A DNA stretch of 64,000 nucleotides from Rallus limicola (taxonomy: Eukaryota > Chordata > Aves > Gruiformes > Rallidae), in assembly GCA_022605955.1 (NCBI GenBank), contig JAKCOZ010000330.1, positions 180,600 to 244,599 of the forward strand, in the 5' to 3' direction. Shown here one piece after another: positions 52,701 to 60,030 of this stretch. Numbering within the stretch: the first letter of the stretch is position 1; every line of letters starts with the position of its first letter. A program made the position numbers and the translations under genes. The notes beneath the pieces were generated by a model. That model worked only from the letters and a program-made list of their open reading frames with translations. It did not search any database and had not been told where the DNA came from.

Positions 52701-55700
52701 TTCAAAACATGCTAAACGTCCAGCAATAACTCCCAAAGTAAAGAAGCTAGGCCTGAAAGGCATAGCTTGTCTGAAACCTCCTAACAGGACACACGAGCAG
52801 ACCCTGTCACTTTGGCTCTCAGCCTTTTCCTTTGCCTGGAAAGAGGGAACATGCCTGGAACCTCCTACGGTGCTTTTCTCGGCCCTAGCAGACTGCAGTT
52901 CAAAACATGCTAAACGTCCAGCAATAACTCCCAAAGTAAAGAAGCTAGGCCTGAAAGGCATAGCTTGTCTGAAACCTCCTAACAGGACACACGAGCAGAC
53001 CCTGTCACTTTGGCTCTCAGCCTTTTCCTTTGCCTGGAAAGAGGGAACATGCCTGGAACCTCCTACGGTGCTTTTCTCGGCCCTAGCAGACTGCAGTTCA
53101 AAACATGCTAAACGTCCAGCAATAACTCCCAAAGTAAAGAAGCTAGGCCTGAAAGGCATAGCTTGTCTGAAACCTCCTCACAGGACACACGAGCAGACCC
53201 TGTCGCTTTGGCTCTCAGCCTTTTCCTTTGCCTGGAAAGAGGGAACATGCCTGGAACCTCCTACGGTGCTTTTCTCGGCCCTAGCAGACTACAGTTCAAA
53301 ACATGCTAAACATCCAGCAATAACTCCCAAAGTAAAGAAGCTAGGCCTGAAAGGCATAGCTTGTCTGAAACCTCCTAACAAGTAACACAAGCAGACCCTG
53401 TCGCTTTGGCTCTCAGCCTTTTCCTTTGCCTGGAAAGAGGGAACATGCCTGGAACTTCCTACGGTGCTTTTCTCGGCCCTAGCAGACTGCAGTTCAAAAC
53501 ATGCTAAACGTCCAGCAATAACTCCCAAAGTAAAGAAGCGAGGCCTGAAAGGCATAGCTTGTCTGAAACCTCCTCACAGGACACACGAGCAGACCCTGTC
53601 ACTTTGGCTCTCAGCCTTTTCCTTTGCCTGGAAAGAGGGAACATGCCTGGAACCTCCTACGGTGCTTTTCTCGGCCCTAGCAGACTGCAGTTCAAAACAT
53701 GCTAAACGTCCAGCAATAACTCCCAAAGTAAAGAAGCTAGGCCTGAAAGGCATAGCTTGTCTGAAACCTCCTAACAGGACACACGAGCAGACCCTGTCAC
53801 TTTGGCTCTCAGCCTTTTCCTTTGCCTGGAAAGAGGGAACATGCCTGGAACCTCCTACGGTGCTTTTCTCGGCCCTAGCAGACTGCAGTTCAAAACATGC
53901 TAAACGTCCAGCAATAACTCCCAAAGTAAAGAAGCTAGGCCTGAAAGGCATAGCTTGTCTGAAACCTCCTCACAGGACACACGAGCAGACCCTGTCGCTT
54001 TGGCTCTCAGCCTTTTCCTTTGCCTGGAAAGAGGGAACATGCCTGGAACCTCCTACGGTGCTTTTCTCGGCCCTAGCAGACTGCAGTTCAAAACATGCTA
54101 AACATCCAGCAATAACTCCCAAAGTAAAGAAGCTAGGCCTGAAAGGCATAGCTTGTCTGAAACCTCCTAACAAGTAACACAAGCAGACCCTGTCGCTTTG
54201 GCTCTCAGCCTTTTCCTTTGCCTGGAAAGAGGGAACATGCCTGGAACCTCCTACGGTGCTTTTCTCGGCCCTAGCAGACTGCAGTTCAAAACATGCTAAA
54301 CGTCCAGCAATAACTCCAAAAGTAAAGAAGCTAGGCCTGAAAGGCATAGCTTGTCTGAAACCTCCTAACAGGACACACGAGCAGACCCTGTCGCTTTGGC
54401 TCTCAGCCTTTTCCTTTGCCTGGAAAGAGGGAACATGCCTGGAACCTCCTACGGTGCTTTTCTCGGCCCTAGCAGACTGCAGTTCAAAACATGCTAAACG
54501 TCCAGCAATAACTCCCAAAGTAAAGAAGCTAGGCCTGAAAGGCATAGCTTGTCTGAAACCTCCTAACAGGACACACGAGCAGACCCTGTCACTTTGGCTC
54601 TCAGCCTTTTCCTTTGCCTGGAAAGAGGGAACATGCCTGGAACCTCCTACGGTGCTTTTCTCGGCCCTAGCAGACTGCAGTTCAAAACATGCTAAACGTC
54701 CAGCAATAACTCCCAAAGTAAAGAAGCTAGGCCTGAAAGGCATAGCTTGTCTGAAACCTCCTAACAGGACACACGAGCAGACCCTGTCACTTTGGCTCTC
54801 AGCCTTTTCCTTTGCCTGGAAAGAGGGAACATGCCTGGAACCTCCTACGGTGCTTTTCTCAGCTCTAGCAGACTGCAGTTCAAAACATGCTAAACGTCCA
54901 GCAATAACTCCCAAAGTAAAGAAGCTAGGCCTGAAAGGCATAGCTTGTCTGAAACCTCCTCACAGGACACACGAGCAGACCCTGTCACTTTGGCTCTCAG
55001 CCTTTTCCTTTGCCTGGAAAGAGGGAACATGCCTGGAACCTCCTACGGTGCTTTTCTCGGCCCTAGCAGACTGCAGTTCAAAACATGCTAAACGTCCAGC
55101 AATAACTCCCAAAGTAAAGAAGCTAGGCCTGAAAGGCATAGCTTGTCTGAAACCTCCTCACAGGACACACGAGCAGACCCTGTCACTTTGGCTCTCAGCC
55201 TTTTCCTTTGCCTGGAAAGAGGGAACATGCCTGGAACCTCCTACGGTGCTTTTCTCGGCCCTAGCAGACTGCAGTTCAAAACATGCTAAACGTCCAGCAA
55301 TAACTCCCAAAGTAAAGAAGCTAGGCCTGAAAGGCATAGCTTGTCTGAAACCTCCTCACAGGACACACGAGCAGACCCTGTCACTTTGGCTCTCAGCCTT
55401 TTCCTTTGCCTGGAAAGAGGGAACATGCCTGGAACCTCCTACGGTGCTTTTCTCGTCCCTAGCAGACTGCAGTTCAAAACATGCTAAACGTCCAGCAATA
55501 ACTCCCAAAGTAAAGAAGCTAGGCCTGAAAGGCATAGCTTGTCTGAAACCTCCTAACAGGACACACGAGCAGACCCTGTCACTTTGGCTCTCAGCCTTTT
55601 CCTTTGCCTGGAAAGAGGGAACATGCCTGGAACCTCCTACGGTGCTTTTCTCGGCCCTAGCAGACTGCAGTTCAAAACATGCTAAACGTCCAGCAATAAC

Positions 55701-55800
55701 TCCCAAAGTAAAGAAGCGAGGCCTGAAAGGCATAGCTTGTCTGAAACCTCCTAACAAGTAACACAAGCAGACCCTGTCGCTTTGGCTCTCAGCCTTTTTA
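46746..55800 (-). repeat. 198-bp satellite array, right arm, opposite orientation (about 46 monomers)
   Basis: Same monomer as the left arm, but reading on the - strand. It has variants not seen on the left: CCTCCTCACAGG for CCTCCTAACAGG, AACTTCCTAC for AACCTCCTAC, and a haplotype AACATCCAGC plus AACAAGTAACACAAG plus GTCGCTTTGG that recurs near 48.8, 49.6, 50.2, 53.4, 54.2 and 55.75 kb. Small indels are commoner here: a 2-bp loss in AGACCGTCAC near 49437 and 50031, and a 1-bp gain in GCCTTTTTACTTTG near 52031. The array ends at about 55800 inside a monomer, at GCCTTTTTAC. Confidence 0.97.
48750..55770 (-). repeat. Right-arm higher-order repeat (offset about 4.55 kb, then 3.96 kb)
   Basis: Private variants recur in order. 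GAACTTCCTACGG is at 48901 and 53452, and CTCCAAAAGT at 49761 and 54314, an offset of 4551-4553 bp. Further right, CTCGTCCCTAGC is at about 51492 and 55454, an offset of 3962 bp. The change of about three monomers matches the extra 49.7-50.3 kb stretch of the first copy, which holds the second AGACCGTCAC monomer. So a block was duplicated, and the copies then differ by roughly three monomers. Boundaries are approximate. Confidence 0.65.
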
Positions 55801-55966
55801 CACAAAATGTAGAAATTTCCAAATACTTCTCCAGAATTTCAAAAAATTCTGAAATTTCCATGAAAAATCGTGACCGTAAATTTAAAAATTTTCCACATAA
55901 ATTTAAATTTTCTGTCCTAAAATAATGTAAATTCCTCTAAAGTTTGAAATTTCTCCAAACCCTCCC
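55801..55966. other. AT-rich satellite-edge segment with alternating A and T tracts
   Basis: The satellite stops abruptly and is followed by about 165 bp of AT-rich DNA in which short A runs and T runs alternate (AAATTT, AATTTC, AAAAAATT, AAATTTAAAAATTTT). The spacing is irregular, roughly 10-20 bp. Such phased tracts can bend DNA. Some avian sex-chromosome repeats have an A-tract/T-tract design, but I cannot tie this piece to a known family. No gene is visible. Confidence 0.6.
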
Positions 55967-56237
55967 AGCCCGCGCTTCCCCTCTCACTCAGCATCCAGCA
56001 GGGACACTGCTAGAGATGGGAGAAAGGACATTAGGGAGCAGCCAGGACAGGGGGAGGGGCAGCGGGGATGGATATGATGGGGAAGGGAGGACCTGGGAAG
56101 GGAGGAGAGAGAGAGGAAAGCGAGATCAGAGGCAGCATGATGAGCCCCAAATATATAGCCCATCGCCCAGACAGGCCACTCCCCCAGCCTAAGACCCTCC
56201 ACAAAGAGACCATCCTAAGATGAGACCCTCTCCCTCA
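55967..56237. other. Unassigned GA-rich flank
   Basis: Purine-rich on the + strand between about 56020 and 56130 (GGGAGGGG, GGAGAGAGAGAGG), then mixed sequence. Short frames are open on both strands but have no recognisable protein features. CAAATATATAGCC near 56150 resembles a TATA element but has no supported transcript. I see no gene or recognisable element. Confidence 0.4.
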
Positions 56238-56449
56238 GACACAGGGTCACAGGGGCTGCTTGTAGGTGCCATGGGGCGGTTTCAGGCCATGGATGTCTTT
56301 TGGTGCTGGCTGCTTTGGTTTGGGAGCTATTGCTGGACGTTCGCCATATTTGGAATAAAAGGCCCTTTCAGCCAATAAAATGGCCGCTCCCACCGAGGTA
56401 AATCCATAGGGAAGTTTTTTTTGGAGGCTTCCTAACACTCCAAGCCCCA
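56238..56449 (+). repeat. Diverged relative of the 198-bp satellite, + orientation
   Basis: TTTGGGAGCTATTGCTGGACG followed by TTCGCCATATTTGGAA aligns with the satellite TTTGGGAGTTATTGCTGGACG followed by TTTAGCATGTTTTGAA. Flanking pieces align too: CAGGGTCACAGGGGCTGC with GACAGGGTCTGC, GCGGTTTCAGGCC with GAGGTTTCAGAC, and GGAGGCTTCC with GGAGGTTCC. It therefore covers most of one monomer. It also has AATAAAAGG and AAAATGGCCGC (56377-56387), a YY1-like core absent from the satellite. It is inverted relative to the adjoining right arm and to the pair at 57.9 kb. Confidence 0.85.
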
Positions 56450-56576
56450 TCCCAGTCCCTCACTGTGCCTCTCATTCCCTGCCCAGTCTCCACCCAGTGC
56501 CTTCCCAATCTCCTCCTAGTCTTATTCCACTGCCTCCCAGTCCTCTCCCAGTCCCTCATCTCCTCCACCAGAAATA
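56450..56576 (-). repeat. Minisatellite, C-rich on + strand (inverted part)
   Basis: Runs such as CCCAGTCCCTCA, GCCCAGTCTCCACCC and CCTCCCAGTCC are the reverse complement of the GGGACTGGGAGG units that follow. Near 56570, around CCAGAAATAGGAGG, the strand composition flips. So this is a short inverted part of the same minisatellite, about 125 bp long. Confidence 0.75.
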
Positions 56577-57902
56577 GGAGGGGACTGGGAAGGGACAGGG
56601 AGGGGACTTGGATGTAGTGAAAGGGGACTGGGAGGGGACTGGCTCAGAACTGGGAGGCACTTGAATGGCAGTGGGAGGGGAGCAGGAGGGGAGTGTGAGG
56701 GGACTGGGAGGGCACCTTGATTAGCCATGGAGGAGACTGAGAGGAGACAGGGAGGGGACTAGGAGGGACTGGGAGGGGAGTGGGAGGGGACCTGTATTGG
56801 CCAGAGGGGAGACTGGGAGGAGACAGGGAGGGGACTAGGAGGGACTGGGTGGGGACTGAGAGGGACTGGGAGGGACGGGGAGGCACTTGGAATGGCTGGG
56901 AAGGACTGGGAGGGGACTGGGCAGTGACTGGTAGGAAACTGGGAGGGGAATGAGACCGAATAGGGAGGGGACTGGGTGGGAACTGGGAGGGGTCTGGGCA
57001 GGGAGTAGGAGGGGATGGGGAGGGGACTGGGAGGGACTGGGATAGGTCGGGGAGGGAGAGGGAGGGAACTGGGAGGCACTGGGATGGGCTGGGAGTGGAC
57101 TGGGCAGGTACTGGGAGGGGACTGGAAGGGACTGTGGGGGAATTGGAAGGAACCGGGAGGCACTGGGAGAAGACGGGGAGGGACTGCAAGGCAACTGGGA
57201 GGTACTGGGTGGCACTGGGAGGGGACTGGGAGGGGACTGGGAGGGACTGGAAAAGGACTGGCAGGGGACTGGGAGGGACTGGTATATGACGGGGAGGAAG
57301 AGGGAGGGAACTGGTAGGCACTGGGATGGACTGGGAGGGAACTGAGAGGGGAGTGGGAGGCACTGTGTCGGACTGGGAAGGGACTTAGAAGGGCCTGGAA
57401 TGGGACTGGGAGGGGATTGGGAGGGGACAGGGAGGGGACTGGGAGGGACTAGGAGGGTACCTGGATTGGCCAGGGAGGAGACTGGGAGGGGACTGGGAGG
57501 GACAGGGAGGGACAGGGAGGCACTTGGAATGGCTGGGGAGGACTGGGGGTGGACTGGGCAGTGACTGGTAGGGAACTGGGAAGTGACTGGTAGGGAACTG
57601 GGAGGGGACTTTTAGAGGACTGGGAGGGGACTAGGAGGCACCAGGAAGGGCTGGGAGGGGACTGGGAGGGACCTGGGAGGCACTGGGAGAGTAGGGGGAG
57701 GGACTGGGAGGGAATTTGAAGGGACTGGGAGGGAATAGGGAGGGGACTGGAAGGGAATAGGGAGGGGACTGGGAGGGAATAGGGAGAGGACTGGGAGGCA
57801 CTGAGATGGACTGGTAGAGGACTGGGAGGGGCCTGGGACAGAAATGGGAGGGAACTGGGAGGGCACTGGGAGGGACTGTGAGGGACTGGGAGGGGACTGG
57901 GA
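56577..57902 (+). repeat. G-rich minisatellite (GGGACTGGGAGG family)
   Basis: About 1.3 kb of imperfect units of 9-15 bp built on GGGAGGGGACT and GGGAGGGACT. There is a longer-range repeat too: ATTGGCCAG-type units at about 56795 and 57464, and GGCACTTGGAATGGCTGGG at about 56882 and 57519, followed in both places by GGGCAGTGACTGGTAGG. That implies a superunit of about 0.64-0.67 kb. Frames through it translate to Pro/Ser/Leu-rich or Gly-rich low complexity and are not genes. The many GGG runs could form G-quadruplexes. Confidence 0.92.
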
Positions 57903-58300
57903 GTATTAGGAAACCTCCTAATACAATTTACCAAGGGGTTTTTCTTGCCGGGAGCGGCCATTTTCTCTGCCCAATGGGCCTTTTATTCCCACCATGCCAA
58001 ACGTCCAGCAATGGCTCCCAAACCGAAACAGCCAGCACCAAAAGACATCCATGGCCTGAAACTGCCCCAAGGCACCTTGAAGCAGCCCCACTGACCCTGG
58101 GGCTCAGGGCTTTATTCTGCGGAGAAAACCTCTTCATGTCCCTCAGCCTGGGATTTTTCTAGCCAGAGCAGCCTTCCCTTCCAAACATGGCGAACGTCCA
58201 GCAATGGCTCCCAAACCAGAGCAGCCAGCACCAAAAGACATACATGGCCTGAAATCTCCCTCTGGGCTCAGAGGTCTCTCCGGCCTAGAGAAATCCCCAG
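57903..58300 (-). repeat. Diverged satellite-related tandem pair, 193-bp period, - orientation
   Basis: ACGTCCAGCAATGGCTCCCAAAC occurs at 58001 and again from 58194, matching the satellite ACGTCCAGCAATAACTCCCAAAG. Between them, GCAGCCCCACTGACCCTGGGGCTCAG lines up with the satellite GCAGACCCTGTCACTTTGGCTCTCAG, and GGATTTTTCTAGCC with GCTTTTCTCGGCC. So about two monomers are present with a 193-bp period and far more divergence than within the array. The left edge begins with GTATTAGG AAACCT CCTAATAC, a palindrome with a 6-base loop. GTAGTATTAGGGG occurs twice just after the right edge (58303-58331). Confidence 0.85.
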
Positions 58301-58560
58301 GGCAGTAGTATTAGGGGAGTAGTATTAGGGGGTTCCCCAGAAGCGGCTGTCCCTGTTCCCCAGGATCAGAGGGTCTTCCCGTGGTCTCATCATGCTTACA
58401 TACCTGGTTTGCTCATCAGTGCAGACATTTAGCAGAGTAGAAAGGGTTTTCAGCAGGAATCCCTTTCTGCAGTCAGCATCCCTTCTCTGGTAAACAGCTC
58501 TGGTCAGTAGAGCCAGACCTGCTCCTCCAGCTGCTTTTAATCCTTCTGCAATCAGGAACC
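58301..58560. other. Unassigned sequence upstream of the TATA promoter
   Basis: After two copies of GTAGTATTAGGGG the sequence becomes single-copy in appearance with balanced composition. CTGCTTTTAATCC near 58530 and CAATCAGG near 58547 could be promoter-proximal elements. A - strand frame of about 118 codons is open across 58325-58681 but has no recognisable feature and overlaps the TATA region; I do not call it. Confidence 0.35.
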
Positions 58561-58640
58561 TCCCTCTTTCAGGCAGGTGTGGTAGGGGCAGGGGGCAGGG
58601 CCTGGGGTATATAAGGTACTTGCCTTGCCCAGGGCAGCTC
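58561..58640 (+). promoter_or_regulatory. Candidate TATA-type core promoter
   Basis: GGGGCAGGGGGCAGGG, a GC-box-like stretch (58587-58602), is followed by TATATAAG at 58609-58616. A start of transcription about 30 bases downstream would fall near CAGCTCG (58635-58641). The arrangement and the donor site 95 bases later fit an RNA polymerase II promoter. It could serve the exon-like blocks to its right, or be part of a solitary retroelement LTR; no flanking LTR ends or target duplication were recognised. Confidence 0.5.
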
Positions 58641-58734
58641 GTTCTGCTTTGTGTCTCCAGTTGTATTGTTCTGGTTTTCATTTTGCAGTTGGAGTCTTGG
58701 AGTCACTGCTGTTGTTTTGGTTCATTCTTTTCAG
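58640..58734 (+). other. Candidate non-coding first exon
   Basis: The stretch from the predicted start to a strong splice donor CAG|GTAAGC (GT at 58735) is T-rich and contains no ATG, so it would be a 5' untranslated exon. Its 5' end is set only by distance from the TATA box. The next plausible acceptor is TTGCCTTTTCAG ending at 58843. Confidence 0.4.
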
Positions 58735-58843
58735 GTAAGCGTTTTGTAAGTAGCTAAGAGTGACCAGCGTCTCCCTTATCAAAAGTACTTATTGATGTAG
58801 TCTTGCCCATGTTTGGCTTGTTTATTTTGTGTTGCCTTTTCAG

Positions 58844-59066
58844 TGTCTTTTTAAGGCAACTCAGTCCTATATAGTTGCTGTTGAGGGTTTTTTCCTGGAT
58901 ACGTGGCATTTTACCAGCACTCCTGACTTTGCACTAAATAGACTCTTGGGGGGGGGTTCAACAACTTTGGACTTTAACTTGCCAGCTGTGAGCACCAGTT
59001 CTGTTACAAGCCCTAACGATCAGCTCGTCTAGCTAGTGTTTGAGTAAGCTTCTTGCTTACATATAG
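58844..59066 (+). other. Candidate second exon or transcribed segment
   Basis: A pyrimidine-rich acceptor (GTGTTGCCTTTTCAG) precedes this 223-bp stretch of ordinary composition, which ends in the first 36-bp direct repeat and then meets the G-rich tract. A 67-codon + frame lies from 58829 to 59032 but has no recognisable similarity. No clear donor is visible before the G-rich tract, so the exon's end is unknown. Confidence 0.25.
59031..59066 (+). repeat. 36-bp direct repeat, left copy
   Basis: Ends with GAGTAAGCTTCTTGCTTACATATAG. It matches 59763-59798 at 33 of 36 positions by eye; the three differences are all C/T. It sits at the left edge of the G-rich tract. Confidence 0.88.
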
Positions 59067-59762
59067 AGGGTTCAGGGGTTTGGGGGGGGGGGGGGGGGTG
59101 TCGGGGGAGTTTGGGAGGCTTAGGAGCCGTTTTGGGGGGGGTCCAAGGGGGTCTCTGGGGGGTAAAGGGGGTCTTGAAGGGTTCTCGGTGGGTACAGGGG
59201 AGCTAGGATGTGCTGGGGGGGTCCCAGGGGAGGGTTTTGGGATTCTGGGGGGGGTTCTGGGAGGGTCTGGTGTCCCAGACAGGGGTTGAGTGGGGTTTTG
59301 GGAGGTGCAGGGGGGCTGTGAGCAGTTTTGGGGGCGTAGAGGGGGCCTAGGAGGTGCTGGGGAAGGTCCTGGGGTTCCTAGGAGGGGTTCCAGGGAGGTC
59401 TGGGGGGAGTTTGGCAGGAAGAGAGGGGTAGGAGGTGCTAGGAAGGTCCTGAGGAGGGGTTTGGGGGAGGCTCTGAGGGGCAGGGAGGGTGTTTTCGGCA
59501 ATTGGGGCGTTCCTGGGGGGGGGGGTTGAGGGAGAGCTGGGGTTTTGCGGTAGTACAGGGGGGCTGGGAGGGGTTTTTGGGGGATGTGGGTTGCTGGGGG
59601 GGTCTCTGCATGTCTCGGGGGGGGGGTCCTAAACTCCCCCCCTCCCCAGGACCCCTTCTGCGAGCGGGCAGGGGGACTTTGTCTGCAGCAGGAGGGGGCG
59701 ACAGGGGGGTCTGTGAGGGACCCCTACCTCTGCCCCCCCCCTCTGCAGCCTGTGAGTCTTTT
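59067..59762 (+). repeat. G-rich low-complexity tract
   Basis: About 570 bp of GGGGGTTTGGGG-like units with an uninterrupted 17-G run at 59082-59098, then a mixed G- and C-rich end (59640-59760) holding TGCCCCCCCCCTCTGCAG, which resembles a splice acceptor. Strong potential for G-quadruplexes. Glycine-rich or proline-rich frames through it are composition artefacts. The homopolymer lengths are likely to be unreliable in any assembly. Confidence 0.85.
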
Positions 59763-59798
59763 AGCCAGCGTTTGAGTAAGCTTCTTGCTCACATATAG
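59763..59798 (+). repeat. 36-bp direct repeat, right copy
   Basis: Second copy of the repeat at 59031-59066, at the right edge of the G-rich tract. The pair may be an old duplication around an expanded or inserted tract. Confidence 0.88.
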
Positions 59799-59814
59799 AC
59801 TTTTAGGATTTCCT

Positions 59815-59820
59815 AATAAA
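59815..59820 (+). terminator. Possible polyadenylation signal AATAAA
   Basis: AATAAA lies directly after the right 36-bp repeat, followed by GTCGGCGGCTCCGGCTGTTTC. It could end a transcript started at the 58.6-kb promoter. No downstream GT-rich element is obvious, so this is only a possibility. Confidence 0.25.
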
Positions 59821-59877
59821 GTCGGCGGCTCCGGCTGTTTCAGGACTCACACACGTGTCTGTCTTCCTCCTTTGAAG

Positions 59878-59930
59878 CGGCAAAGCAGGAAGAAAAGAGG
59901 GATATTTCCAGGGGAGGAATCTCCGACCGG
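59878..59930 (+). pseudogene. Diverged 53-nt exon paralogous to exon B of the duplicated unit
   Basis: This block has the same length, 53 nt, as exon B (61547-61599) and matches it at 34 of 53 positions by hand count, including ATTTCCAGGG in the middle and CCGG|GT at the donor (GTGAGT here). It is preceded by TTCCTCCTTTGAAG, a usable acceptor. In the same phase it is open and keeps a Phe-Pro-Gly core. I could not find matching partners for exons A, C, D or E nearby, so it is either a relic or part of another gene of the same family. Confidence 0.5.
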
Positions 59931-59950
59931 GTGAGTTCCAAGCATAACGG

Positions 59951-60030
59951 TAATTTTGCATCTCTAAGCGCGGTAGGAAATACAAGCCACGGCAGCCGGC
60001 ACGTCCGTCTCGGAACGAACAGGATAGACG
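59951..60030 (+). repeat. TAATTTTGCATCTCT module, copy 0 (diverged)
   Basis: TAATTTTGCATCTCT then GCGGTAGG and later CCGGCACGTC match the modules at 62035 and 63872, with more substitutions. Here it follows the exon-B relative directly, whereas in the other copies it follows exon E, so intermediate exons may have been lost or gained. Confidence 0.7.

Noticed and set aside
1..55800. Very long open frames on both strands (up to several thousand codons), which look like giant repetitive proteins
   Set aside because: They follow from a 198-bp monomer without stops in two frames. Both strands are open at once, stop variants (TGA at 13 monomers) are tolerated and duplicated, and common variants include many amino-acid changes. 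No start or promoter context is special.
1..55800. CRISPR array, because of regular spacing
   Set aside because: There are no unique spacers; the entire 198 bp repeats, and the sequence context is eukaryotic.
46675..55800. Simple fold-back (inverted duplication) of the left arm
   Set aside because: Monomers at equal distance from the centre do not share private variants; each arm has its own subfamilies.
1..55800. CENP-B box or other kinetochore-binding motif
   Set aside because: No stretch in the monomer matches the TTCG-(N)-CGGG pattern of the CENP-B box; a centromere role remains only an inference.
56500..57960. Pro/Ser-rich and Gly-rich frames of 60-239 codons
   Set aside because: They are translations of the GGGACTGGGAGG minisatellite and are open in several frames on both strands.
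58303..58335. Telomere-like repeat (ATTAGGGG twice)
   Set aside because: Only two copies within a 13-bp direct repeat, with no TTAGGG array.
58320..59066. Solitary retroviral LTR around the TATA box
   Set aside because: No matching LTR ends, target duplication, primer-binding site or polypurine tract could be identified.
59013..59530. Proline-rich - strand and glycine-rich + strand frames
   Set aside because: Composition artefacts of the G-rich tract.
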